From Kriegella sp963975415 (GTDB lineage: Bacteria > Bacteroidota > Bacteroidia > Flavobacteriales > Flavobacteriaceae), in contig NZ_CAXBGN010000001.1 in assembly GCF_963975415.1 (NCBI RefSeq), forward strand, positions 186,001 through 250,000: 64,000 nt of DNA. The letters run 5' to 3'. Shown here piece after piece: positions 33,868 through 42,190 of this stretch; position 1 is the first letter of the stretch; every line of letters starts with the position of its first letter. A model generated the notes under the pieces. It had not been told where the DNA came from. It saw only the letters and a list, made by a program, of their open reading frames with translations, and did no database searches. The translations under genes were made by a program, and so were the position numbers.

Positions 33868-36042
33868 ATGGCTAAAATTGCACCAAAAACACTTCAAGAC
33901 CTCGAATTTCCAACGGTACTTCAACAACTATCGGACCGATGCAGTACAGCGTTAGGCAAAGAAAGGGCGCTGTCTATTGCACCACAACGGGACAAGGAAA
34001 TGCTTTTAGATATTCTCGGGCAGACCTCTGAATATTTATCATCACTAATTAGTGACAACCATATTCCGAACCATGGTTTTGATAGCATTAACTCTGATTT
34101 AAAATTATTGCGAATTGAAAATACCACATTAGAAATTAGTGGTTTTCGGCGTATTGGTTCCATTTGTATTACAACGAACGAGCATAAAAAGTTCTTTAAA
34201 AAATTTAGAGAGTATTTCCCGCTATTGTTCGCTAAATCGGAGGAAATTGAATCAAATGCCGAAATTCCGAAGCAAATCAATGCAGTCATTGACCGTTTTG
34301 GGGAAATCAAGGATAATGCTTCCGAACACTTGAGAACGATTCGGCAGCAAATGCACCAGGTAAAGGGTAAAATCGGGCAAAGTTTCGCCTCCGCCCTGCA
34401 CACATACCAAGGTTCCGATTATTTAGATGAGATTCGAGAATCGGTGGTTGAAAACCGTCGCGTTTTAGCAGTAAAGGCTATGTACCGCAAAAAAATAAAA
34501 GGATCAGTGATGGGCACCTCAAAAACCGGAAGCATCGTCTATATTGAACCGGAGGCTACGCTCAAATACAGTAGAGAGCTCAACAACTTGGAATTTGACG
34601 AAAAGGAAGAAGTCCAGCGAATTCTAAATGCTTTGACCGCCCAAATTCGCCCCTTTGCCCCCCTCCTATCCGATTATCAAGATTTTTTAGCACATATGGA
34701 TGTTACGGCGGCCAAAGCCAAGTACGCATCGGAGATGAACGCTCTAATGCCTACGATTAATGCCGAACATGAATTGCATTTACGTGATGCCTATCATCCG
34801 TTGTTGTATATGAGTAACAAGCGAAAACGTGAAAAAACGTTTCCCCAGAGCATTATACTTCATCCTGAAAACCGCATTATCGTTATTTCAGGACCGAATG
34901 CCGGAGGTAAAAGTATTACCTTAAAAACTATTGGTCTCCTTCAAGTTATGCTACAAAGTGGTTTATTGGTGCCCGTACACGAACGCAGTACCATGTGCTT
35001 GTTCAACACGGTGCTAACAGATATTGGCGACAACCAATCTATCGAAAACCATTTAAGCACCTATAGCTATCGTTTGAAGAATATGAACCGGTTTTTACGC
35101 AAATGCGATAAGAACACTCTTTTTTTAATCGATGAGTTCGGTACAGGTAGTGACCCTGAACTTGGGGGCGCCTTGGCCGAAGCCTTTTTAGAGGTTTTTT
35201 ATGAACGAAAGGCTTACGGCGTGATTACTACGCACTATGCCAATTTAAAGGCCTTGGCCGATGAACTACCCCATACTACAAATGCCAATATGTTATTTGA
35301 TGGAAAAACTTTGGAGCCTACTTTTCAGTTGGTTCTGGGAGAAGCAGGAAGTTCGTTCACCTTTGAGGTGGCACTAAAAAATGGTATCCCCTACAGCTTG
35401 ATCAACAAAGCCAAGAAAAAAATAGAACGTGGAAAAGTACGTTTTGATGCCACTATTGCCAAGTTGCAGAAAGAACGTAGCAAAATGGCTCAGACCGGTT
35501 CACGTTTACAGGAAGAAGAGTCCAAAGCTCGTGAGGAGGCCATGCGATTGGAAAAATTGAATGCGAAGGTCAAATCAAAATTGGAAAATTATCAAGAGCT
35601 GTACGACCATGACCAACGGATGATCCAATTAGGCAACAAAGTAAATACGGCGGCAGACAAGTATTTTCATGATAAAAAGAAACGGCCTTTGGTTTCTGAA
35701 TTACTGCGTATTGTAGAGACGGAAAACAGCAAGCGAAAGAAAAAATCGGCCACCCAAGCCAAAGCGGAACGGGTAAAAAAAGCACAGGTGCAACAGGAAG
35801 TACAAAAAGAGGTCAAGGTTATTCGCGAACGGAAGAAAGTCGAAAAGAAAAAGGCTGTTATTAAGGAAAAAAACAAGCCCAAACCTGTTTTTAAAGTGGG
35901 TGACCGCGTAAGAATGCACGATGGTAAGGCCGTCGGTAGTATCGATTCCATTGAAAAGAATAAGGCAATCGTGAATTACGGTATTTTCACCACCAATGTA
36001 AGCGTTGATCAGTTAGAGTTGGTACAAGCAAAGAAAAAATAA
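33868..36042 (+). CDS. mutS2: MutS2-type DNA-binding ATPase lacking the Smr domain
   Basis: A 724-residue MutS-family protein. It has core and clamp helices (about 1-300), Walker A GPNAGGKS (about 345-352), Walker B FLIDEFGTGSDP and the H-loop region TTHYANLKALA. A long charged coiled coil (about 510-660, many Lys/Glu) follows, and a small SH3/KOW-like tail (PVFKVGDRVRMHDGKAVG to the end). Canonical MutS2 continues into an Smr nuclease domain, which is absent; Bacteroidota forms often lack it. MutS2 proteins act on branched DNA or stalled, collided ribosomes rather than mismatches. Here it can bind and hydrolyse ATP but presumably does not cut. Confidence 0.9.
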   Translation: MAKIAPKTLQDLEFPTVLQQLSDRCSTALGKERALSIAPQRDKEMLLDILGQTSEYLSSLISDNHIPNHGFDSINSDLKLLRIENTTLEISGFRRIGSICITTNEHKKFFKKFREYFPLLFAKSEEIESNAEIPKQINAVIDRFGEIKDNASEHLRTIRQQMHQVKGKIGQSFASALHTYQGSDYLDEIRESVVENRRVLAVKAMYRKKIKGSVMGTSKTGSIVYIEPEATLKYSRELNNLEFDEKEEVQRILNALTAQIRPFAPLLSDYQDFLAHMDVTAAKAKYASEMNALMPTINAEHELHLRDAYHPLLYMSNKRKREKTFPQSIILHPENRIIVISGPNAGGKSITLKTIGLLQVMLQSGLLVPVHERSTMCLFNTVLTDIGDNQSIENHLSTYSYRLKNMNRFLRKCDKNTLFLIDEFGTGSDPELGGALAEAFLEVFYERKAYGVITTHYANLKALADELPHTTNANMLFDGKTLEPTFQLVLGEAGSSFTFEVALKNGIPYSLINKAKKKIERGKVRFDATIAKLQKERSKMAQTGSRLQEEESKAREEAMRLEKLNAKVKSKLENYQELYDHDQRMIQLGNKVNTAADKYFHDKKKRPLVSELLRIVETENSKRKKKSATQAKAERVKKAQVQQEVQKEVKVIRERKKVEKKKAVIKEKNKPKPVFKVGDRVRMHDGKAVGSIDSIEKNKAIVNYGIFTTNVSVDQLELVQAKKK

Positions 36043-36074
36043 TTTATTTATCTGATTTGAAATTCATTATATCT

Positions 36075-36088
36075 AATCGTATACGATT
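36075..36088. repeat. AATCGTATACGATT palindrome (intergenic)
   Basis: Exact copy in the 156-bp gap between mutS2 and the convergent cytolysin gene. Confidence 0.8.
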
Positions 36089-36198
36089 TAATTTCTTTTT
36101 AGCATACCTGCTCCACCCTTACAAAATATAAAAGCCGACACCCAAGCTGTTGAATCACAACTTTGAATGCCGGCTAAACCGCTTGAGATAATTGAGAC

Positions 36199-37749
36199 CT
36201 ATCTTATGCGCTGAACACTAAAATTGGCTCGTACATCGTGTTGGGGTTGCTCATCAAACTTCAATTGAACTCCCGTAGGAGTAGATTTTAAATCTTTCAA
36301 CAAAACTCTTTTTGATCTCGCTCCCAAGAAATCGTCATAAGAAGTGTCTTCATCTGTGAGACTGCCTGAAAGTTCAATGTAATCATCGTCATAGTTTGGA
36401 CGATATAATTCAAATTCGATACTTTGATTAATGTGATGAAGCCCTGTAAAACGTATATTGTTGGATTTGCTACGACTCCACTTCACTTCTTTGTTAGACC
36501 CCGTATTGACTTTTCCGGTGACATTTCCGAATATTTCTAAATGAGAACCCTCTAAGCCACCAGGTGTCTCCGCAATCCGAAGACTATTTATGCTTATCTT
36601 AAATCTAGGGTAAGCCAAATCACACGTTCTTATAGGATATTCAGAGGTCAATACCACACGCGCCACGGGAGTACCCTTTTTTATAAATCGCAGTTTATAG
36701 GCCAATGGTGCCCCGGGAGAGTCCTTGGAGTAGTTACCTCCATCCGCAATAAATTTATATACGTCGGCCGGACCATTAATGGCTTCTGCCGCATCGCCAC
36801 CCGAACCACCAATAATTAGGGCCTTGATGCTGGATTCATTTATGGTTTTAGAATATTCAGAATCTATTTCTCCATCAACAGATGAAAATGACGCACTAAA
36901 GGCGGCTTCAATATCGGTTTGACTGGCATTGGTCTCAATGGTATATAACACCATTCTGCCATAGGCTACAGATGCTACATACACCGGACTGGTAGATCCT
37001 AAGGAACTTAAATCTGGTAAAGCACTAAACAAATCACTGGGGTCACTAGGCGGGTCCATATCTATCGTATAATAGGTTTGTAAATACTTTAATACGAATT
37101 TGTTCTTGTAAGTAGATTGGTCAAAGTTGAATGAACTTGAAACGCTCTGCCCCGCAGTTCTATAATTAACACCTAAAGCAATACTAAGATGCTCTTCAGA
37201 ATATACTTGGGTCACTTCAAAATTTAACCGTGCCCCTGTAGCTCCGGTAACTTCTTGGTCAAGAATAGTTTTGATGCCTTCCCTCACGGTTGAAAGCTTG
37301 GGATCTATAATTTCTACAACGGGACTTCCACTGATATTCGTTAATGAAGCGGATAAGGTTATGGGCGCCCTATTCGTGGTTATGGGAATATACTCTCCTG
37401 TTGGTATTGATTCCCCCTTCAACAGGGCTCCTGGAAAAATAACATCCGTCGAAGGGTCTAAGGAAAGCATTTCATCATATCCCGGTGCTGCTTTAAATGT
37501 TTTAACATAGCATTCCAATGATTCGTCTTCAGTGTCTCGTTCTGGATCTGATTCACTAACTTCTTCAGGGCTTTTCAATTCATCGGGCTGATCAAAAAAT
37601 TGAAGCTGTGCCACTTGGGCATTGAAATCATTGCTCTGGCCTTTATCAATTGGGCCATCGTCATCCTTGCTACAGGACAAATTTGCTACCATTGCGAAAG
37701 TAAAAATGAACTTTGTAATAATTTTGATTTTTTTGGAAAATGCTTTCAT
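36199..37749 (-). CDS. Cholesterol-dependent cytolysin-family lipoprotein with replaced C-terminal domain
   Basis: A 516-residue lipoprotein: lipobox Cys26 (NLSCS) followed by KDDD, a surface-export-like signal. Residues about 65-385 match the thiol-activated cytolysin core: NRAPITLSASL, SPVVEIIDPKLSTVREGI, then SVAYGRMVLYTIET, DIEAAFSASF and IIGGSGGDAAEA, all recognisable from perfringolysin-type toxins. The last 131 residues (from Cys386) are a different, beta-rich region with a single Trp. The Trp-rich undecapeptide and cholesterol-recognition loop of domain 4 are absent, so any target is probably not cholesterol. Pore-forming ability is inference. It faces away from a TPR-HTH regulator and is likely controlled by it through boxes at 37817-37983. 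Confidence 0.85.
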   Translation of the reverse strand: MKAFSKKIKIITKFIFTFAMVANLSCSKDDDGPIDKGQSNDFNAQVAQLQFFDQPDELKSPEEVSESDPERDTEDESLECYVKTFKAAPGYDEMLSLDPSTDVIFPGALLKGESIPTGEYIPITTNRAPITLSASLTNISGSPVVEIIDPKLSTVREGIKTILDQEVTGATGARLNFEVTQVYSEEHLSIALGVNYRTAGQSVSSSFNFDQSTYKNKFVLKYLQTYYTIDMDPPSDPSDLFSALPDLSSLGSTSPVYVASVAYGRMVLYTIETNASQTDIEAAFSASFSSVDGEIDSEYSKTINESSIKALIIGGSGGDAAEAINGPADVYKFIADGGNYSKDSPGAPLAYKLRFIKKGTPVARVVLTSEYPIRTCDLAYPRFKISINSLRIAETPGGLEGSHLEIFGNVTGKVNTGSNKEVKWSRSKSNNIRFTGLHHINQSIEFELYRPNYDDDYIELSGSLTDEDTSYDDFLGARSKRVLLKDLKSTPTGVQLKFDEQPQHDVRANFSVQRIR

Positions 37750-37777
37750 GACTTTAAGTTTTTAGGATTCAACACTT

Positions 37778-37785
37778 CAAAACTA
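37778..37785 (-). promoter_or_regulatory. -7 element of the cytolysin gene
   Basis: On the minus strand the bases read TAGTTTTG, fitting TAnnTTTG, 28 bases before the ATG. The first phased boxes lie about 30 bases further upstream, where an activator could sit. Confidence 0.5.
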
Positions 37786-37816
37786 AGCGTGAAACACTCC
37801 CTCCCCTAATTTTAGG

Positions 37817-37983
37817 TATGGACAAAGTATGGACATGGCACTGTATTTTTCCTCTGAATAAACATGGACAAAGTTATATCCAGGAAATAACCAAAAACAC
37901 ATTAAACCTAACAGATACAGTAGTTTACATACTTTATACATTTCATTCCAAAAGCAAATTGGATGGACTTTCTATGGACAAAA
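37817..37983. promoter_or_regulatory. Array of TATGGACAAA boxes in the divergent gap
   Basis: Five copies of an 11-bp word with core ATGGAC in one orientation: TATGGACAAAG (37817), TATGGACATGG (37828), CATGGACAAAG (37863), GATGGACTTTC (37962) and TATGGACAAAA (37973). Copies 1-2 and 4-5 are each spaced exactly 11 bp, one helical turn, so two protein subunits would bind the same face. They lie between the cytolysin and the TPR-HTH regulator and are probably operator sites for that or another regulator. Confidence 0.55.
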
Positions 37984-38060
37984 TATTTTTAGGGTGCGGA
38001 CTATGGTACTAGCTGAAATGATATATTCGTTACCTTAGAATTCTAAATCAAGAAACCAGT

Positions 38061-39956
38061 ATGAAACTAAAGACATTACTACTTCTGCTAATTTTTATAC
38101 TTTGTTCACATATCGGGTTTGCCCAATACGGGTCGGATCAAAAAAAGATTGATAGTCTACTTTCAGTATTCAAGAGCGCCAAAAAAGACACCAATTCCGT
38201 CTATATTTTGATTGATTTATGGCGCTCCACGATTAATAGTGATGTAGACAGTGCCATAAAATATGCGAAGGAAATGATTGAACTCTCAAATACATTGAAG
38301 TATGACACCGGAATATCGACAGGACATCAAAGGTTGGGAATTGCTTATTCATACCTATCAGACTATTCTGCTTCTAATAGAGAATATTTAAGGGCATTGA
38401 AAATATATGAAAAACACAATAGCCAAAGAATGATGGGTTCGATGCTATTTAACATTGGAATCAACCATCAAGGACAGGGGCTTTACGACAGTGCTTTTCA
38501 CTATAATAAATTGGCTGAAAATAAATTTATCGAAATACATGACACCCTTCGCCTAGGTAGTGTTTATGACCAGGTTTCCGGCATCTACCTTGAAAAAGGA
38601 CAATATCTTTTATCCTTAAAAAATGCCATTGAGGCTTCTAAAATATTCAAGAAACACAATGATTCGGCTCGATATGGCGATGCTTTAATTAAGATTGCCG
38701 ACAACTATGAGAGTATGGGCAATTTTGATGACGCAGAGAACTACTATAGACAGTGCATAACCTTATTTGAGAGCACCAATGACATGTATTATAAGTCAAT
38801 CGCCTACAGAAAACTTGGTATTTTGTTCAGGAACCTAAAGCCAATGCAAAGAGACAGCGCCGAACACTATATTAACCAGGCCGCTCAAATTGCAGTAGCC
38901 ATCAAAGCCCCCTCATCGGAAGGAATAGCGCTGAATGATTATGGCCATATATTTCTAAAAATTGGTGACAACCAAACGGCTAAAACCTATTTTCTTAGAG
39001 CCTTGGAACTATCTCGCTCAATTGGAACAAAAATGGGCGAATCGTCAAACTTAATCGATTTGGGAAAAGTAGATTATGAACTTAATAATTTTGATACCGC
39101 ATTACAAAATACCCTTCTAGGAATTCAGATAGCTAAGGATGCCGAAATTCTCGACAATGTAAATCGTGGTTATGAAAGTCTTTCAAAAATTTATAAAAGC
39201 AGTAACAATCTAGAAAAAGCATTGTATTACCAAGAAGAATTCAAGCAATTAAACGACAGTATCTACAACATCGAAAAGGCAACGAAATTAAATGAGTTGC
39301 AGACCATTTATGAAACCGAAAAAAAAGAAGCTTCCCTAGCGCTTCAGGAAGAAGAAATAAATACCTTGAATGAAAAAGCGAAGGTCGACAAATTGACCAA
39401 AAGCCTCTATGCAGGCGGCATGTTTTCATTTCTAGCCGTTTCCGGGTTGCTGTTCTTCGGGTTTCGCCAACGCATAAAAAGGAACAAAGTAGCGCGTGAG
39501 AAGCAAGAAGAAATCTACAAACAGCAAATTGAACATAAAAAGAAGGAACTGGCCAGCCAAACTTTACATTTGGTACAGAAAAACACCTTCATTCAAGAGT
39601 TACAGGAGAACTTGGAAAACTTAAAAAATTCTCCGGAAAAATTCAAAATAGAGTTCAGACGTATCGTTATGCTTTTAAAAAAGCAGAACGCCGAAGACAA
39701 AGACTGGGAAGTATTTAAAACTTATTTCGCGGAGGTCCATAATGACTTTGATCAAAAATTAAAGACTGTTTACGCTGATATTACCGAAAAAGAAATTAGG
39801 TTGGCGGCCTTTCTCCGCATGAATCTTTCCACCAAAGAAATCGCGGCCATGTTCAATGTAATGCCCGATAGCATTTTAAAATCGAAATACCGATTAAAGA
39901 AGAAATTGGCCTTGGACAAGAAAACTGATTTAAACAGTTTTTTAAATACCCTGTAA
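38061..39956 (+). CDS. Membrane TPR sensor-regulator with C-terminal HTH
   Basis: A 631-residue protein. A signal peptide (MKLKTLLLLLIFILCS...FAQ) precedes about eight tetratricopeptide repeats (about 40-390, e.g. MLFNIGINHQGQGLYDSAFHY). A coiled segment, one membrane helix (about 449-470, AGGMFSFLAVSGLLFFGF) and a cytosolic coiled coil follow. The C-terminal LuxR/GerE-like HTH (about 570-631) has the region ITEKEIRLAAFLRMNLSTKEIAAMFNV. This layout is the flavobacterial TPR-HTH family: periplasmic TPRs sense something and the cytosolic HTH binds DNA. It is divergent from the cytolysin gene and is its probable regulator. Confidence 0.85.
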   Translation: MKLKTLLLLLIFILCSHIGFAQYGSDQKKIDSLLSVFKSAKKDTNSVYILIDLWRSTINSDVDSAIKYAKEMIELSNTLKYDTGISTGHQRLGIAYSYLSDYSASNREYLRALKIYEKHNSQRMMGSMLFNIGINHQGQGLYDSAFHYNKLAENKFIEIHDTLRLGSVYDQVSGIYLEKGQYLLSLKNAIEASKIFKKHNDSARYGDALIKIADNYESMGNFDDAENYYRQCITLFESTNDMYYKSIAYRKLGILFRNLKPMQRDSAEHYINQAAQIAVAIKAPSSEGIALNDYGHIFLKIGDNQTAKTYFLRALELSRSIGTKMGESSNLIDLGKVDYELNNFDTALQNTLLGIQIAKDAEILDNVNRGYESLSKIYKSSNNLEKALYYQEEFKQLNDSIYNIEKATKLNELQTIYETEKKEASLALQEEEINTLNEKAKVDKLTKSLYAGGMFSFLAVSGLLFFGFRQRIKRNKVAREKQEEIYKQQIEHKKKELASQTLHLVQKNTFIQELQENLENLKNSPEKFKIEFRRIVMLLKKQNAEDKDWEVFKTYFAEVHNDFDQKLKTVYADITEKEIRLAAFLRMNLSTKEIAAMFNVMPDSILKSKYRLKKKLALDKKTDLNSFLNTL

Positions 39957-39984
39957 ATCATTTAAGTTTAAGTTTGACATCGTT

Positions 39985-39992
39985 TATCTTTG
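39985..39992 (+). promoter_or_regulatory. -7 element just before the DCC gene
   Basis: TATCTTTG fits TAnnTTTG and ends only four bases before the GTG start at 39997, so the mRNA would be nearly or fully leaderless. Confidence 0.4.
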
Positions 39993-39996
39993 TCAT

Positions 39997-40401
39997 GTGG
40001 AAACAACTAAAAAAATAATTCTTTTTGACGGGGTCTGCAACCTCTGCAACAGTTCCGTTCAGTTTGTCATCAAGCGTGACAAAAAAGACGTCTTTCGCTA
40101 TGCAGCTTTACAAAGTGAAGTGGGCCAATCGTTATTGGCTGAGCGAAACATCGATACTTCAGAGGTTGATTCCATTATACTTATCGACCCGGGCGTCGCT
40201 TATTATACCAAATCAGATGCGGCCTTGGAAATATGTGGGGAAATCGGAGGGGCTTGGTTGGCACTTACCGTCTTTAAATGGATTCCTGCCAGCATAAGAA
40301 ATATCGTATACGATTTTGTAGCCAAAAATCGCTATCGGTGGTATGGTAAAAAAGATCAGTGTATGATTCCCACCCCTGAATTAAAGGCTAAATTTCTATA
40401 A
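39997..40401 (+). CDS. DCC-family thiol-disulfide oxidoreductase-like protein (DUF393)
   Basis: A 134-residue protein with the family's FDGVCNLCN signature at residues 10-18, a CxxC pair preceded by DG, then SVQFVIKRDKK and a C-terminal region that includes RYRWYGKK. DCC proteins have a thioredoxin-like fold, and the CxxC suggests redox chemistry; function is not established. GTG at 39997 is the only suitable start in frame. One copy of the 12-bp palindrome core lies at 40303-40314 in the coding region. Confidence 0.85.
   Translation: METTKKIILFDGVCNLCNSSVQFVIKRDKKDVFRYAALQSEVGQSLLAERNIDTSEVDSIILIDPGVAYYTKSDAALEICGEIGGAWLALTVFKWIPASIRNIVYDFVAKNRYRWYGKKDQCMIPTPELKAKFL
40303..40314. repeat. 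ATCGTATACGAT palindrome core
   Basis: Exact 12-bp core (the flanking 5' base differs from the 14-bp form) within the DCC gene, read as Ile-Val-Tyr-Asp. Confidence 0.75.
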
Positions 40402-40407
40402 GTCCAC

Positions 40408-41214
40408 TTATTTCTCGAAAATTTCATCCAAAGCCTGAAAATAGCTTTCGAACTCAGCAAGGTTATTGTGGTTTGCCTGTTCGATGGAAAATGCTTTTTT
40501 GAATTTTGCGGCCGATAACCTATAAAGTGTATTCTGATGTTCATAAGGCACCAGATCATCTTCCTTACCATGTATAATATAGGTTGATGAATTTTTGATT
40601 AGTTCGATATTTCTATGGTTCTGAAACGGAAACTTTAGCAATAGTTTAGTTGGAAGTAGCGGATATTGCTCATGGGCAACATCTAGAACACTTGTAGGGG
40701 TCGATTCCAGAATCAATTTATGAGGTTGTCTGGCAACAGCCAAATGCGTAGCGAAAAATCCGCCTAACGACCGCCCAAAAACAATAATATTCTTTTCCTT
40801 AAAGTGACCTTTACAGTAATCGTAAAATAGAACGCCATCAGCAAGCATAAGTGCTTGCCGTCTTTTCCCAATGCTTTTCCCATAACCTCTATAATCCCAC
40901 ACCACAACGTCGTAATTGTATCTGTTCGATAACTCTTGTGCCCATTTGCCCCAGACATCCAAAGCACCGGCATTGCCATGACAGTACAATATAACACCCT
41001 TTGGTTTGGGCTGCTTAAAATGTAATCCGTTCAGAACGGCTCCATCTGTAGCGGTCAAAAATAGTTCCTCATAGGAGGTCGTGAATTGATATGCATAATC
41101 TTGAGGAAGTCTAACACTTCTAAAAAGCAGTCTTTCTTGAAAAAAATATAACATACCTGTTAAAGCAATTAGTAGCGTTATAAAACCTAAGCGTACAACT
41201 TTAAGTTTTTGCAT
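40408..41214 (-). CDS. Membrane-anchored alpha/beta hydrolase, copy 2
   Basis: A 268-residue protein from Met at 41214 (an ATG at 41283 lies well inside the upstream gene). An N-terminal membrane helix (LGFITLLIALTGMLYFF) leads to a hydrolase domain: oxyanion/HG motif CHGNAG, nucleophile Ser in GRSLGG, acid Asp in HGKEDDLVP and His in QANHNN. It resembles the BEM46/ABHD13-like family; substrate unknown. It is a tandem paralogue of the next gene and overlaps its end by 14 bases, so both come from one mRNA. Confidence 0.85.
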   Translation of the reverse strand: MQKLKVVRLGFITLLIALTGMLYFFQERLLFRSVRLPQDYAYQFTTSYEELFLTATDGAVLNGLHFKQPKPKGVILYCHGNAGALDVWGKWAQELSNRYNYDVVVWDYRGYGKSIGKRRQALMLADGVLFYDYCKGHFKEKNIIVFGRSLGGFFATHLAVARQPHKLILESTPTSVLDVAHEQYPLLPTKLLLKFPFQNHRNIELIKNSSTYIIHGKEDDLVPYEHQNTLYRLSAAKFKKAFSIEQANHNNLAEFESYFQALDEIFEK

Positions 41215-42070
41215 TTTTAGTTTTTTTTCTTCTAAAACTAAGGCTGCTATTCTCAGGGTCGATTGTTTTGGGCAACTTCGCAAATAATATCTCCTCCAAA
41301 AACCTGTGAAACTGTGGATAGGTGTGTAAATTGTTATGTCCGCCTCCTATAACAGGATACAATCGGGTAATTTCAGGTTTTATCTTAGATAGTTTTATAC
41401 TGGTCTTAAAAGGAATAAGTTTATCGTTGGTGCCATGAATAATTTTTATCGGACATTCTACATACTGGATCCATTTATAAGTTTTTATAGGAAAACGAAG
41501 TACGAGCGACATCGGCATCATAGGTAAGTAGCGCTTCGCAATATGGCTCACGCTATAATATGGGGCATCTAATATCAACATCCGCGGGTTATTCGTCGAT
41601 GCCAATTTTGTGGCAAAGCCAGAACCTAACGACCTCCCATACAAAATTATATATTTTTCATCAACCTGCTTTTTTAGTGCGTCATACGCATATTGCAAAT
41701 CTCTTTTGATACCTTCTTCCGTTCTAACACCTGTACTTTTTCCAAAGCCCCGGTAATCTACCATTACCACATCAAAACCTAAACGGGTAAAATCAATGGC
41801 AAATTTCCCCCACCCTTTTAAACTTCGGGAATTACCCTTAAGATAAAAAACGATGCCTTTGGGTTCCCTTACCTTGAAATGGACCCCATTTAAATTGACC
41901 CCTTCATCAATTTCTATATTATATTCATCAAAAACTTGGTTGGCATATTTGAACTCGAAATCTTCCGGTAACTTTTCAGGTTTGAAAATAAAACGTTCTT
42001 GTAGAAAATATGTGGCGACATTCATTGCCACAAAGAGGAAGAACACCACTAAGAGAACAATACCCCACAT
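41201..42070 (-). CDS. Membrane-anchored alpha/beta hydrolase, copy 1
   Basis: A 289-residue paralogue of the downstream hydrolase. Membrane helix at the start (MWGIVLLVVFFLFVAMNVA), FKPEKLPEDF linker, LKGN in place of the usual HGN loop, nucleophile in GRSLGS, acid in HGTNDKLIP and His in GGGHNNL. The family resembles BEM46-like hydrolases. The first loop lacks the usual His (YLKGNSR), which may alter the oxyanion hole. Two diverged tandem copies suggest related but distinct substrates. Confidence 0.85.
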   Translation of the reverse strand: MWGIVLLVVFFLFVAMNVATYFLQERFIFKPEKLPEDFEFKYANQVFDEYNIEIDEGVNLNGVHFKVREPKGIVFYLKGNSRSLKGWGKFAIDFTRLGFDVVMVDYRGFGKSTGVRTEEGIKRDLQYAYDALKKQVDEKYIILYGRSLGSGFATKLASTNNPRMLILDAPYYSVSHIAKRYLPMMPMSLVLRFPIKTYKWIQYVECPIKIIHGTNDKLIPFKTSIKLSKIKPEITRLYPVIGGGHNNLHTYPQFHRFLEEILFAKLPKTIDPENSSLSFRRKKTKNAKT

Positions 42071-42190
42071 ATGTTACCTAAAGATACTCTAAAATAGTGA
42101 AAAGAATGACCTAGTGAGTTCTATTTCACTTAAAGGCAGATTGTTCGTTGTGGAAAGATGAGTGTTTAAATTGTTATGAGACGTAATAAA

